Assembly: GCA_041753075.1 (NCBI GenBank)
Contig: JBGSVE010000090.1
Span: 82,328 to 146,327, forward strand
Origin: UBA6163 sp041753075
GTDB lineage: Bacteria; Planctomycetota; Planctomycetia; Pirellulales; Pirellulaceae
Direction of reading: 5' to 3'
DNA length: 64,000 nt
Under the pieces are notes generated by a model that did no database searches, was not told the origin of the DNA, and saw only the letters and a program-made list of their open reading frames with translations. Below are positions 54,818 through 62,069 of the stretch, one piece after another (positions within the stretch are counted from its first letter, which is position 1; each line of letters opens with the position of its first letter). The position numbers were made by a program, and so were the translations under genes.

Positions 54818-56560
54818 GTGAAAGCTCGATCCGTCCTCATCAGTCTTGGGTTGGTGGTTCTTGTTGGCGAAGCGCTGACCGCTCAGCAGCAGCGAGATCG
54901 GCTCCAACAGTGGGACAAGAACAAGGACGGCCAACTGAGCAAGGACGAGTTGCCCGAATCGGCGCGTAATCGGTTTTTGCAAATGGATGCCGATCGAGAT
55001 GGAGTAGTCAGTCGCGGCGAAATGGATGCGTTTGTCCAGCGACGAAACAACGCTCCCGCGGCTGCGGACAAACCGCCGATGACAGCTACCACCTTGCGTA
55101 AGCATGTCCCCGCGCATGGCGATGTCAAATACGGAACTCATCGGCGCAACGTGATGGACGTCTGGTTGGCCCAATCACAGCAACCAACTCCCGTGCTGGT
55201 TTCGATTCACGGCGGCGGATTCACCAGCGGCGACAAGAGCGTCGAACCGGCGCTGTTAGATGCGTGTCTTCAATCCGGATTCTCCGTTGTCGCGATCACA
55301 TATCGAATGTCGCAAGACGCAATCGCCCCCGCACCGTTTCTCGACGGAGCCCGTGCGATTCAGTTCATCCGGCACAACGCTAAGCAGTGGAATATCGACC
55401 CGACGCGGATCGCGGCTACTGGCGGTTCGGCAGGCGCGGGGATCTCACTCTGGCTGGGCTTTCACGATGACCTGGCGGACCCCAACAACAGCGACCCAGT
55501 GCTGCGACAATCGACCCGGCTAACTTGCATGGCGGTTTCAAACGGCCAGACTTCCTACGATCCGCGATTCATCCGCGAGCTGTTTCCGGAAGACGACCAG
55601 GTCTATCGCCTCGGCGCGCTCCGTTCGTTGTTCGATGCCGATCTTGATCGGCTTGATCAACTTCCAACAGAAAAGTATTCGCTGTTCGATGAGGTTTCGC
55701 CGCTGCATCATTTGACCAAGGACGACGTCCCCGCGCTCTTAACCTATTTGGTCAAGGACAGCAACGAAATCGCCGGTATCCACAGCCCGCGCTTTGGCCA
55801 TGCGTTGAAAACGGAGATGGACAAGCTTGGTATCCGCAGCGAGGTTGTTACGCACGTCGACCGCGACGATCCGAGATACGCGCTGTCGGTGCTGGAGTTC
55901 ATCATGCAAGAGTTTGGCATAGAGCCGACCTCGATAAAAAGGGAAACCAAAGTCGGCGGGGTTGCCACGCCAGTGCGTAAGGGCCGCGTCAAACCCAATG
56001 GTGAATACTACGCTCCTCCGGCGATGGCGGAGCGCGTCGATTCCCAACTCGGTGTCGGCGACGCAGCCCCAGGTTTTTCGCTGCAACCGTTGGGCGGCGG
56101 CGATACGATTTCGCTGTCACAATTCCAGGGGAACAAGCCGGTGGTCCTCGTGTTCGGCAGCATCACTTGCAGTCCCTTTCGCCAGGCCGTCCTGCAAACG
56201 TTCGACCTTCACCAGCGATACGGCGACAAGGCCGAGTTTCTGATGATCTACATTCGCGAAGCGCATCCTGAGTCGTCGATTCGGTTCGACGAGAACGGGA
56301 ATAGCGAATTGAAGGTGTTCACTCAAACCGATACGCTGCAGGCCCGCATTGGTAACGCCCAAAGTTGCAGCACATTGTTGCAGGTGCCGTTTCCGTTGTT
56401 AATCGACGGCGAGGACAACGCGACGTTGGCCGCCTATGGTGCTTGGCCCAACCGGCTGGTCGTCGTGGGCAAAGACGGTCGCGTCGCCTGGGACAGCGGC
56501 GAGGGGCCACGCGGTTTCCGGCCCGACCTGTTGGGCCAATGGTTGAATGACAATTTGTAA
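54818..56560 (+). CDS. EF-hand / alpha-beta esterase / deiodinase-like thioredoxin-fold fusion
   Basis: The 580-residue secreted protein joins four parts. First is a signal peptide (residues about 1-22). Second is a pair of EF-hands (D33-E44, DKNKDGQLSKDE; D57-E68, DADRDGVVSRGE) with all calcium ligands. Third is an alpha/beta hydrolase with oxyanion HGGG (His131) and nucleophile Ser204 in GGSAGAG. Fourth is a C-terminal thioredoxin-fold domain (about 415-580) that matches iodothyronine deiodinases: VFGSITCSPF with Cys451 at the selenocysteine place, IYIREAHPES, and AYGAWPNRLVVVGKDGRVAW. The GTG at 54818 has AAGGCG upstream. The next gene overlaps by 14 bp. Substrates are unknown. Confidence 0.9.
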   Translation: MKARSVLISLGLVVLVGEALTAQQQRDRLQQWDKNKDGQLSKDELPESARNRFLQMDADRDGVVSRGEMDAFVQRRNNAPAAADKPPMTATTLRKHVPAHGDVKYGTHRRNVMDVWLAQSQQPTPVLVSIHGGGFTSGDKSVEPALLDACLQSGFSVVAITYRMSQDAIAPAPFLDGARAIQFIRHNAKQWNIDPTRIAATGGSAGAGISLWLGFHDDLADPNNSDPVLRQSTRLTCMAVSNGQTSYDPRFIRELFPEDDQVYRLGALRSLFDADLDRLDQLPTEKYSLFDEVSPLHHLTKDDVPALLTYLVKDSNEIAGIHSPRFGHALKTEMDKLGIRSEVVTHVDRDDPRYALSVLEFIMQEFGIEPTSIKRETKVGGVATPVRKGRVKPNGEYYAPPAMAERVDSQLGVGDAAPGFSLQPLGGGDTISLSQFQGNKPVVLVFGSITCSPFRQAVLQTFDLHQRYGDKAEFLMIYIREAHPESSIRFDENGNSELKVFTQTDTLQARIGNAQSCSTLLQVPFPLLIDGEDNATLAAYGAWPNRLVVVGKDGRVAWDSGEGPRGFRPDLLGQWLNDNL

Positions 56561-58004
56561 TCCTGTCGCTCGCTCGTCCCATAAGCAACTAGCTGTCCGC
56601 TTGCTGATTGTGTGCGTCGTTGCGATCCACGTTAATGCAACTGTCCGAGCCGAGCAGCCCTGCAAGGTCCAAGTCGTCGACAGAAGCAACGGCTGGCCGG
56701 TTCCGCTGGTTGAGTTGCGGACGACAAGTCATGTTCGGTTTGTGACCGACAACGCGGGCGTGATCGCGATCGATGACCCCGCAATGATGAACCGCGAGGT
56801 TTGGTTCAGCGTGATCGGTCATGGGTATGAAGTGAAGGCCGATGGATTCGGCTATCGCGGCGTGCGCTTGACGCCGCGCTGCGACGAGACATTGGTGGTC
56901 GAAGTCACCCGCACTGCGATCGCCAAGCGGATCGGGCGACTGACGGGCAACGGACTGTTTGCGGAAAGTCAGAAACTGGGCGAAGCCACGGATTGGCAGG
57001 ACGGGCCGGCGTTCGGATGCGACAGCCTGCAATTGGCCAAGCATCGCGGCAAGTTGTTTTGGGCGTGGGGCGACACCACGGTTTCTTCGTACCCGCTGGG
57101 GGTTTTCCACATGACGAGCGCAACGACGACGCTGATGCCGTTCACTTCATTGCAGCCGCCGCTGCGACCGTCGTTCGATTACTTTCTGAACGAACATGGC
57201 ACGCCGCGCGGGGTGGCGTTGATGCCGGGCGACGGCCCAACATGGCTGACCGGATACGTTAGCTTGCCGGACAAAAGCGGCAACGAGCGGCTGGTCGCAC
57301 TCTATCGCAAAATCGAGCCGCCGCTGACGGTTTACCAGACGGGACTTTGCGTTTGGAATGAGGAAGCCGAACAGTTCTCGCATCTACAAACAACTTGGAA
57401 GAAGTCGTCGGGCACGCCGCCGCCAACGCTTGTCCAGGACGGCCATCCCGCGTTCTGGACAGACGACGACGGTGGGCGATGGCTGCTGTTTGGTAATCCG
57501 TTGCCGCGAGTTCGATTACCCGCGACGTTTGAGGCCTGGCAGGACGCATCGCAATGGCAGGAACTCGCGCCGCAACGAACGCTGCTTTCGGCTGATGACA
57601 AAACTACCATCGAACCGCACTCCGGTTCGATCGCCTGGAACGATTACCGCCAGCGATGGGTGACGGTCTTTGTGCAGAAGTTTGGTCAGGCGTCGGCGCT
57701 GGGTACAGTGTGGTATGCCGAAGCCGACTCGCCGACCGGACCGTGGGGGCCAGCCGTCGAAATTCTCTCCCACGAGAACTACACGTTCTACAACCCGCGC
57801 CTGCACGCTGAAGCGACATCGGCGGACGACCGAGTGCTGCTCTTCGAAGGAACCTACACCGCCACGTTCGCCGATCACGCCGAGCCGACGCCGCGCTATA
57901 ACTACAACCAGATCCTTTATCGGCTGGACCTCGACGACCCTGTTCTCAAGCGTGCGCAGCAATCGTCCAAAGCGTTGCCCAACCAGCATGAGCAAACCGA
58001 CTGA
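56547..58004 (+). CDS. Secreted protein with carboxypeptidase-regulatory-like and propeller-like (DUF4185-type) regions
   Basis: The 485-residue product has a signal peptide (LAVRLLIVCVVAIHVNATVRA). A small beta-sandwich (about 38-115) resembles the carboxypeptidase regulatory-like fold. After it comes a region rich in W-x-D and G-D repeats (FWAWGDTTVSSYPLGVFHMT, YVSLPDKSGNERLVALY, GSIAWNDYRQRWVTVF) like five-bladed GH43-type or DUF4185 propellers. A carbohydrate role is inferred. It starts inside the previous gene (14-bp overlap), so the two are coupled. Confidence 0.75.
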   Translation: MTICNPVARSSHKQLAVRLLIVCVVAIHVNATVRAEQPCKVQVVDRSNGWPVPLVELRTTSHVRFVTDNAGVIAIDDPAMMNREVWFSVIGHGYEVKADGFGYRGVRLTPRCDETLVVEVTRTAIAKRIGRLTGNGLFAESQKLGEATDWQDGPAFGCDSLQLAKHRGKLFWAWGDTTVSSYPLGVFHMTSATTTLMPFTSLQPPLRPSFDYFLNEHGTPRGVALMPGDGPTWLTGYVSLPDKSGNERLVALYRKIEPPLTVYQTGLCVWNEEAEQFSHLQTTWKKSSGTPPPTLVQDGHPAFWTDDDGGRWLLFGNPLPRVRLPATFEAWQDASQWQELAPQRTLLSADDKTTIEPHSGSIAWNDYRQRWVTVFVQKFGQASALGTVWYAEADSPTGPWGPAVEILSHENYTFYNPRLHAEATSADDRVLLFEGTYTATFADHAEPTPRYNYNQILYRLDLDDPVLKRAQQSSKALPNQHEQTD

Positions 58005-58025
58005 GGACCAAGGCAGGGACCGGCG

Positions 58026-58964
58026 CTATTGGAAGTAGGTGTCCGACAGCGCGCTGCCGATTTCGTTGATGTCGCTTTGAATCGAATCGACGAATTCATG
58101 CAAGCCATCGCGCAGGACTGTTGGCGCGTCGGTCGATGCCAAACGTTCACGCAATGTCGCGACGCTCTTTGTGGCGGCCTCGTGGCGACCGTCGGTGGCA
58201 CCGCCGGTGATCGCCATCAGCGACGTTTCGGCATTATCGACGCAGAACCGCACCGAGCGGGGGAAATCGGTGTGAAGCAAAAAGAAGTCAACGACTTTAC
58301 CCGAATGAATCATGTGGTGCTCGCGACGATAGGCCTCAAAACCACTGATCGAAAACAACAAACTCGACCACTGCAAATCGTCGATCGCCGTGCCAACTGA
58401 ATCGACCGTCGGCAGCAACGTGAAATACTTCACGTCAAGTATTCGCGATGTCTTGTCGGCGCGTTCGAGCAACCTGCCCATGTTCGTAAAATGCCAGCCG
58501 GTGTCATGCGACATGGTGGCGTCGAGAATGCCGGTCAATTGGTGGCATTGGCGTCGAATCGAATCAAAGAACTCCGTCGGCGAGTCAAAGGCGTGCTCTT
58601 CGCGGGCGGCGCTACCGACGAAATGATAGAGCGAGTTGATTTGTTCAAACGCCTCGGACGACAGCGACTCGCGAATTGACCGCGCATTCTCACGGGCGAT
58701 TCGCATCGCCGCAATGATTGAATTGCTGTATTCGCGATCAAAAGCCATGAACCGCATTACCGATTCAGCATCGGCGACGCCGTAAGACTTGTTGAAAATC
58801 TCGTCGTCGCCGGTGGCATTTATCAGCGGGCGCCACGGTTCGTCGACACCCATCGGTTGGTCGAGTACCAAATTCAACGTGACTTCGATAAATCGCGCCG
58901 TATTCTCGGCGCGTTCAATGTAACGGGCCATCCAATAAATCGATTCGGCTACACGGGATAACAT
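58026..58964 (-). CDS. Alpha-E domain protein (DUF403)
   Basis: The 312-residue helical protein opens with the alpha-E hallmark MLSRVAESIYWMARYIERAE, and later has GRLLERADKTSRILDVKY and FVDSIQSDINEIG. In the family it works with circularly permuted ATP-grasp proteins, thought to form or modify peptides. Here the ATP-grasp gene is 61 bp upstream on the same strand. ATG at 58964 is chosen; residues further upstream are not family-like. The usual transglutaminase-like partner is not found nearby. Confidence 0.92.
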   Translation of the reverse strand: MLSRVAESIYWMARYIERAENTARFIEVTLNLVLDQPMGVDEPWRPLINATGDDEIFNKSYGVADAESVMRFMAFDREYSNSIIAAMRIARENARSIRESLSSEAFEQINSLYHFVGSAAREEHAFDSPTEFFDSIRRQCHQLTGILDATMSHDTGWHFTNMGRLLERADKTSRILDVKYFTLLPTVDSVGTAIDDLQWSSLLFSISGFEAYRREHHMIHSGKVVDFFLLHTDFPRSVRFCVDNAETSLMAITGGATDGRHEAATKSVATLRERLASTDAPTVLRDGLHEFVDSIQSDINEIGSALSDTYFQ

Positions 58965-59025
58965 CGGAGGTTCTTGCGGTAGATCGGTGAATGATTGCGG
59001 GCCAACGGGACAAGCACAACATGAC

Positions 59026-60537
59026 TCAGTCGGATTGTGTATCGACGACGGATTGCCCAGGCTCGGCGACAACCCAAGTATCCTTGCTGCCGCCGCCCTG
59101 GGACGAATTGACGACCAACGAACCTTTCTTCAGTGCCACTCGCGTCAGCCCGCCGGGCATGACCCAAGTCTGTTCGCCGTGCAAAATGTAAGGACGCAGG
59201 TCGACGTGACGACCTTGCAATGAACCGTCAACGACCGTTGGCATCCGGGACAGCGACAAGGTCGGCTGGGCAATAAAGTTACGCGGATCCTTTTTGATCT
59301 TGTCGGCAAACTCCGCTTGCTCTTCGCGTGTCGAATGCGGCCCGATCAACATGCCATAACCGCCCGATTCATTTGCCGCCTTGACGACCAATTCATCCAA
59401 ATGGGCCAACACGTACTTGCGGTCCTCGTCCCGTTGGCAAATGTAAGTCTTCACGTTGGGCAGAATCGGTTCTTCGTCCAAGTAGTAATGAATCATCTGC
59501 GGAACATACGCGTAGACAACCTTATCATCGGCCACGCCGGTCCCCGGAGCATTGGCCAGTGCCACGTTGCCGCGACGGTACGCATCCATAATGCCCGCCA
59601 CGCCCAAGACCGAATCTTCGCGGAACACCTTGGGATCGATGAACGTGTCATCGACTCGGCGATACAACACATCGACGCGCTGGGGACCGTCGGTTGTCCG
59701 CATGTAAACGACGCCGTCATCAACCATCAAGTCGCGACCCTCGACCAATTCGACGCCCATTTGGTGAGCCAGGTACGAATGTTCGTAGTAGGCCGAGTTG
59801 TACATGCCGGGGGTCAACACGGCGACGGTTGGATTGGGGATATCGTCAGGTGCCAACCAACGCAGCATTTGGTACAGCTTGGCCGGATAATCGTTGACCG
59901 GACGGACCTTCGATGCCGCAAAAATTTGTGGAAAGTTACGTTTCATCACGGCGCGATTTTGCAATACATACGAAACGCCTGAGGGACAACGCAAATTGTC
60001 TTCCAACACAAACACCGCGCCGTCGGCATCGCGAATCAAGTCGGTGCCGGTGATGTGACACCACACGCCGCGCGGCGGCTTTAGTCCAATACAGGGCTTG
60101 AGAAAGGTCGACGCGTTTTCGATCAACTCGCGCGGCACCACGTTGTCGTTCAGAATCGCCTGCTCGTTGTAAATGTCGTCGAGAAACAGATTCAACGCCT
60201 TGATCCGCTGCTTCAATCCCGCTTCGATATGTTTCCAGAGGATCGAGCCGAGCACGCGCGGGACAATGTCGAACGGCATGATCTTTTCGGTGCCGCTGGA
60301 ATCGCCGTAAACCGTAAACGTGATGCCCATGCGGTGCAGCGACCGCTCGATCGCGGCTTGGCGACGCAGCAAATCGCCGATAGGTAATCGATTGATCACG
60401 TCGACAACCGGTGCCGCGTCAGGTCGCGGGCGACCGTTGGACTCGATCAGCTCGTCAAAAAATTGGTCGGTGGCGTATTGGTCGAACGAGATTGGATCAT
60501 CGAGGACGGACACGTGGGCACCCTGGTGTGAGTACAT
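59026..60537 (-). CDS. Circularly permuted ATP-grasp protein (DUF404/DUF407)
   Basis: The 503-residue protein fits the permuted ATP-grasp family: DDIYNEQAIL, HITGTDLIRDADGAVFVLED, and ALANAPGTGVADDK near the centre, VVKAANESGGYGMLIGPHST as the ATP-binding loop, and RPYILHGE and PGGLTRVALKKGSLVVNSSQ near the end. It likely ligates amino acids or peptides with ATP. ATG at 60537 is chosen over 60750, whose extra residues overlap the next gene. It is upstream of the alpha-E gene and in its operon. Confidence 0.93.
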   Translation of the reverse strand: MYSHQGAHVSVLDDPISFDQYATDQFFDELIESNGRPRPDAAPVVDVINRLPIGDLLRRQAAIERSLHRMGITFTVYGDSSGTEKIMPFDIVPRVLGSILWKHIEAGLKQRIKALNLFLDDIYNEQAILNDNVVPRELIENASTFLKPCIGLKPPRGVWCHITGTDLIRDADGAVFVLEDNLRCPSGVSYVLQNRAVMKRNFPQIFAASKVRPVNDYPAKLYQMLRWLAPDDIPNPTVAVLTPGMYNSAYYEHSYLAHQMGVELVEGRDLMVDDGVVYMRTTDGPQRVDVLYRRVDDTFIDPKVFREDSVLGVAGIMDAYRRGNVALANAPGTGVADDKVVYAYVPQMIHYYLDEEPILPNVKTYICQRDEDRKYVLAHLDELVVKAANESGGYGMLIGPHSTREEQAEFADKIKKDPRNFIAQPTLSLSRMPTVVDGSLQGRHVDLRPYILHGEQTWVMPGGLTRVALKKGSLVVNSSQGGGSKDTWVVAEPGQSVVDTQSD

Positions 60538-60574
60538 GATCGAACACTTTAGGGCCGCCACCCCGATAAATAAC

Positions 60575-61945
60575 TTAGCGAATGGCGGCGGGGATTGTCG
60601 ATTGGAGTAGCGCCAGATCGTCACTTCGCAATCGCCGCAAACCAACTGCCGCCGACGCCAAAATAGCCAATCCGGGAACCGCCGGGGCACGCATTCGCAT
60701 GTCGGTCCAGTAAAAGGCATGAACCGAAACCAGAACGCACCATAACGCAAACCAAGCCGCCCACCGCGGCCAAAGAAATTCGCGGCGAATTCGCCATAAT
60801 CCGACCAAAATCAGCGTATGGACGACCAAATAATACGCCGTTACCGACATCACCCGAAGCCATCCGCGATGCTGCGACGTTGCCAACCGCAGCGGCAGGG
60901 GACTGTGCAAACGTCCGATCCGCCAGGCAACGGCGCGAAGAAACGATCCGCGGTCTCGCTGGATCGCGGCCATTGCCGATTCGTACGCCAAACGGTCGTC
61001 GGCGATCTCGTCCAGGCGAAGGCGATCGCTGTCCGGCCAAACTGGCAATTTGCCGATTTCCGCTTCCCAAAACGACGCGCGGCGAGGATCGGCGCGGCGG
61101 CGTTCATCCCAGCGGTCCAGAAAAAAAGTCGCGTCCCAGGCATCGCCAAACTTCCGGTTGCCGTCGAAATAGTCAAAAATCGGTGGATTGTTTCCCAACA
61201 ACAATGTGTACCCGCCATGCGTCGTTGCCCAAACCGGATGGCCAAGTTGGGCGATGTTGCGGCATGTCCAGGCGACGACGACGCTGCCAACGACGACAGT
61301 GAAGATCAACGCGGCAACGAGTGGTCGGGCACTGCGACGCTTTACCGCCAGCAGCAACAAATAAATACACAGCATCACCGGCCACAAAATAAACGTCGGT
61401 CGGCACAGATATGCCGCAGCCAGCACTCCGCCCAGCAAAACCGCAATCGCAAAAGTGCGCATGACGGCATTGGAACTCAATGCGTCCATCAACTTAACCC
61501 ACAGCACTAGCGCCACCGCGACCAATGTCGCCGCCAGTGTTTCGGTCATTACCAGCGATGCCGACTGCAGCAGCAACGGATCGATTGCGACCAACACTCC
61601 CGCCACAATTCCGGCCAGCGGCGACAGCAACCTTGCGCCGAGCCAATATGAAATCGCAACCGTCGCCAGTCCAAGTGTGAAATGCAACAGCGCGATCGAT
61701 ACGTTCGCCGCATGACCGTGCGAATCACACAACCACGACAACAGCCATGGATAAAGCGGCGGTCGATATCCCGTCGGTGAAAACGAAGCCTCACCCGCTG
61801 CGGGGTCAACGGACTGGAGTCCGAAGCTGCCGTGCACGACCAAACAACGCGCGATCCGTCGGTAGGCGTCGGGGTCAGCGGACAATTGTTCATGGGTGGC
61901 AAGCAACACTCCACCTCGGACCACTGACGCAAACACGATCAGCAA
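60575..61945 (-). CDS. GT-C type membrane glycosyltransferase (family 39-like)
   Basis: The integral membrane protein of about 456 residues has ten or more hydrophobic helices. The first external loop has the acidic pattern ADPDAYRRIA, then GYRPPLYPW, both typical of GT39/ArnT-like enzymes that move sugars from polyprenyl phosphate carriers. The start is unsure. TTG at 61945 has GGAG upstream; GTG 62038 and ATG 62143 would place an 18-bp inverted repeat and 15-bp tandem repeats inside the coding region. It ends 37 bp before the ATP-grasp start on the same strand. Confidence 0.8.
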   Translation of the reverse strand: MLIVFASVVRGGVLLATHEQLSADPDAYRRIARCLVVHGSFGLQSVDPAAGEASFSPTGYRPPLYPWLLSWLCDSHGHAANVSIALLHFTLGLATVAISYWLGARLLSPLAGIVAGVLVAIDPLLLQSASLVMTETLAATLVAVALVLWVKLMDALSSNAVMRTFAIAVLLGGVLAAAYLCRPTFILWPVMLCIYLLLLAVKRRSARPLVAALIFTVVVGSVVVAWTCRNIAQLGHPVWATTHGGYTLLLGNNPPIFDYFDGNRKFGDAWDATFFLDRWDERRRADPRRASFWEAEIGKLPVWPDSDRLRLDEIADDRLAYESAMAAIQRDRGSFLRAVAWRIGRLHSPLPLRLATSQHRGWLRVMSVTAYYLVVHTLILVGLWRIRREFLWPRWAAWFALWCVLVSVHAFYWTDMRMRAPAVPGLAILASAAVGLRRLRSDDLALLQSTIPAAIR

Positions 61946-61974
61946 GGCAAAATGTCTCCAGCGTGCGGTAGGAG

Positions 61975-62039
61975 AGTGTCCGGTACCTTTTGCCAGGAAC
62001 TGGCCCTGTGGGCGATTCGCACAAAAGGTACCGGACACT
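61975..62039. repeat. 18-bp perfect inverted repeat with 29-nt spacer
   Basis: AGTGTCCGGTACCTTTTG (61975-61992) and its exact complement CAAAAGGTACCGGACACT (62022-62039) surround a GC-rich spacer. A T-run follows on the plus strand. It lies between the divergent glycosyltransferase and RND genes. It looks like a dispersed palindromic element; it has no transposase. Confidence 0.9.
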
Positions 62040-62069
62040 TTTTTATCGCTCCCATTTACTGACTGGCGG

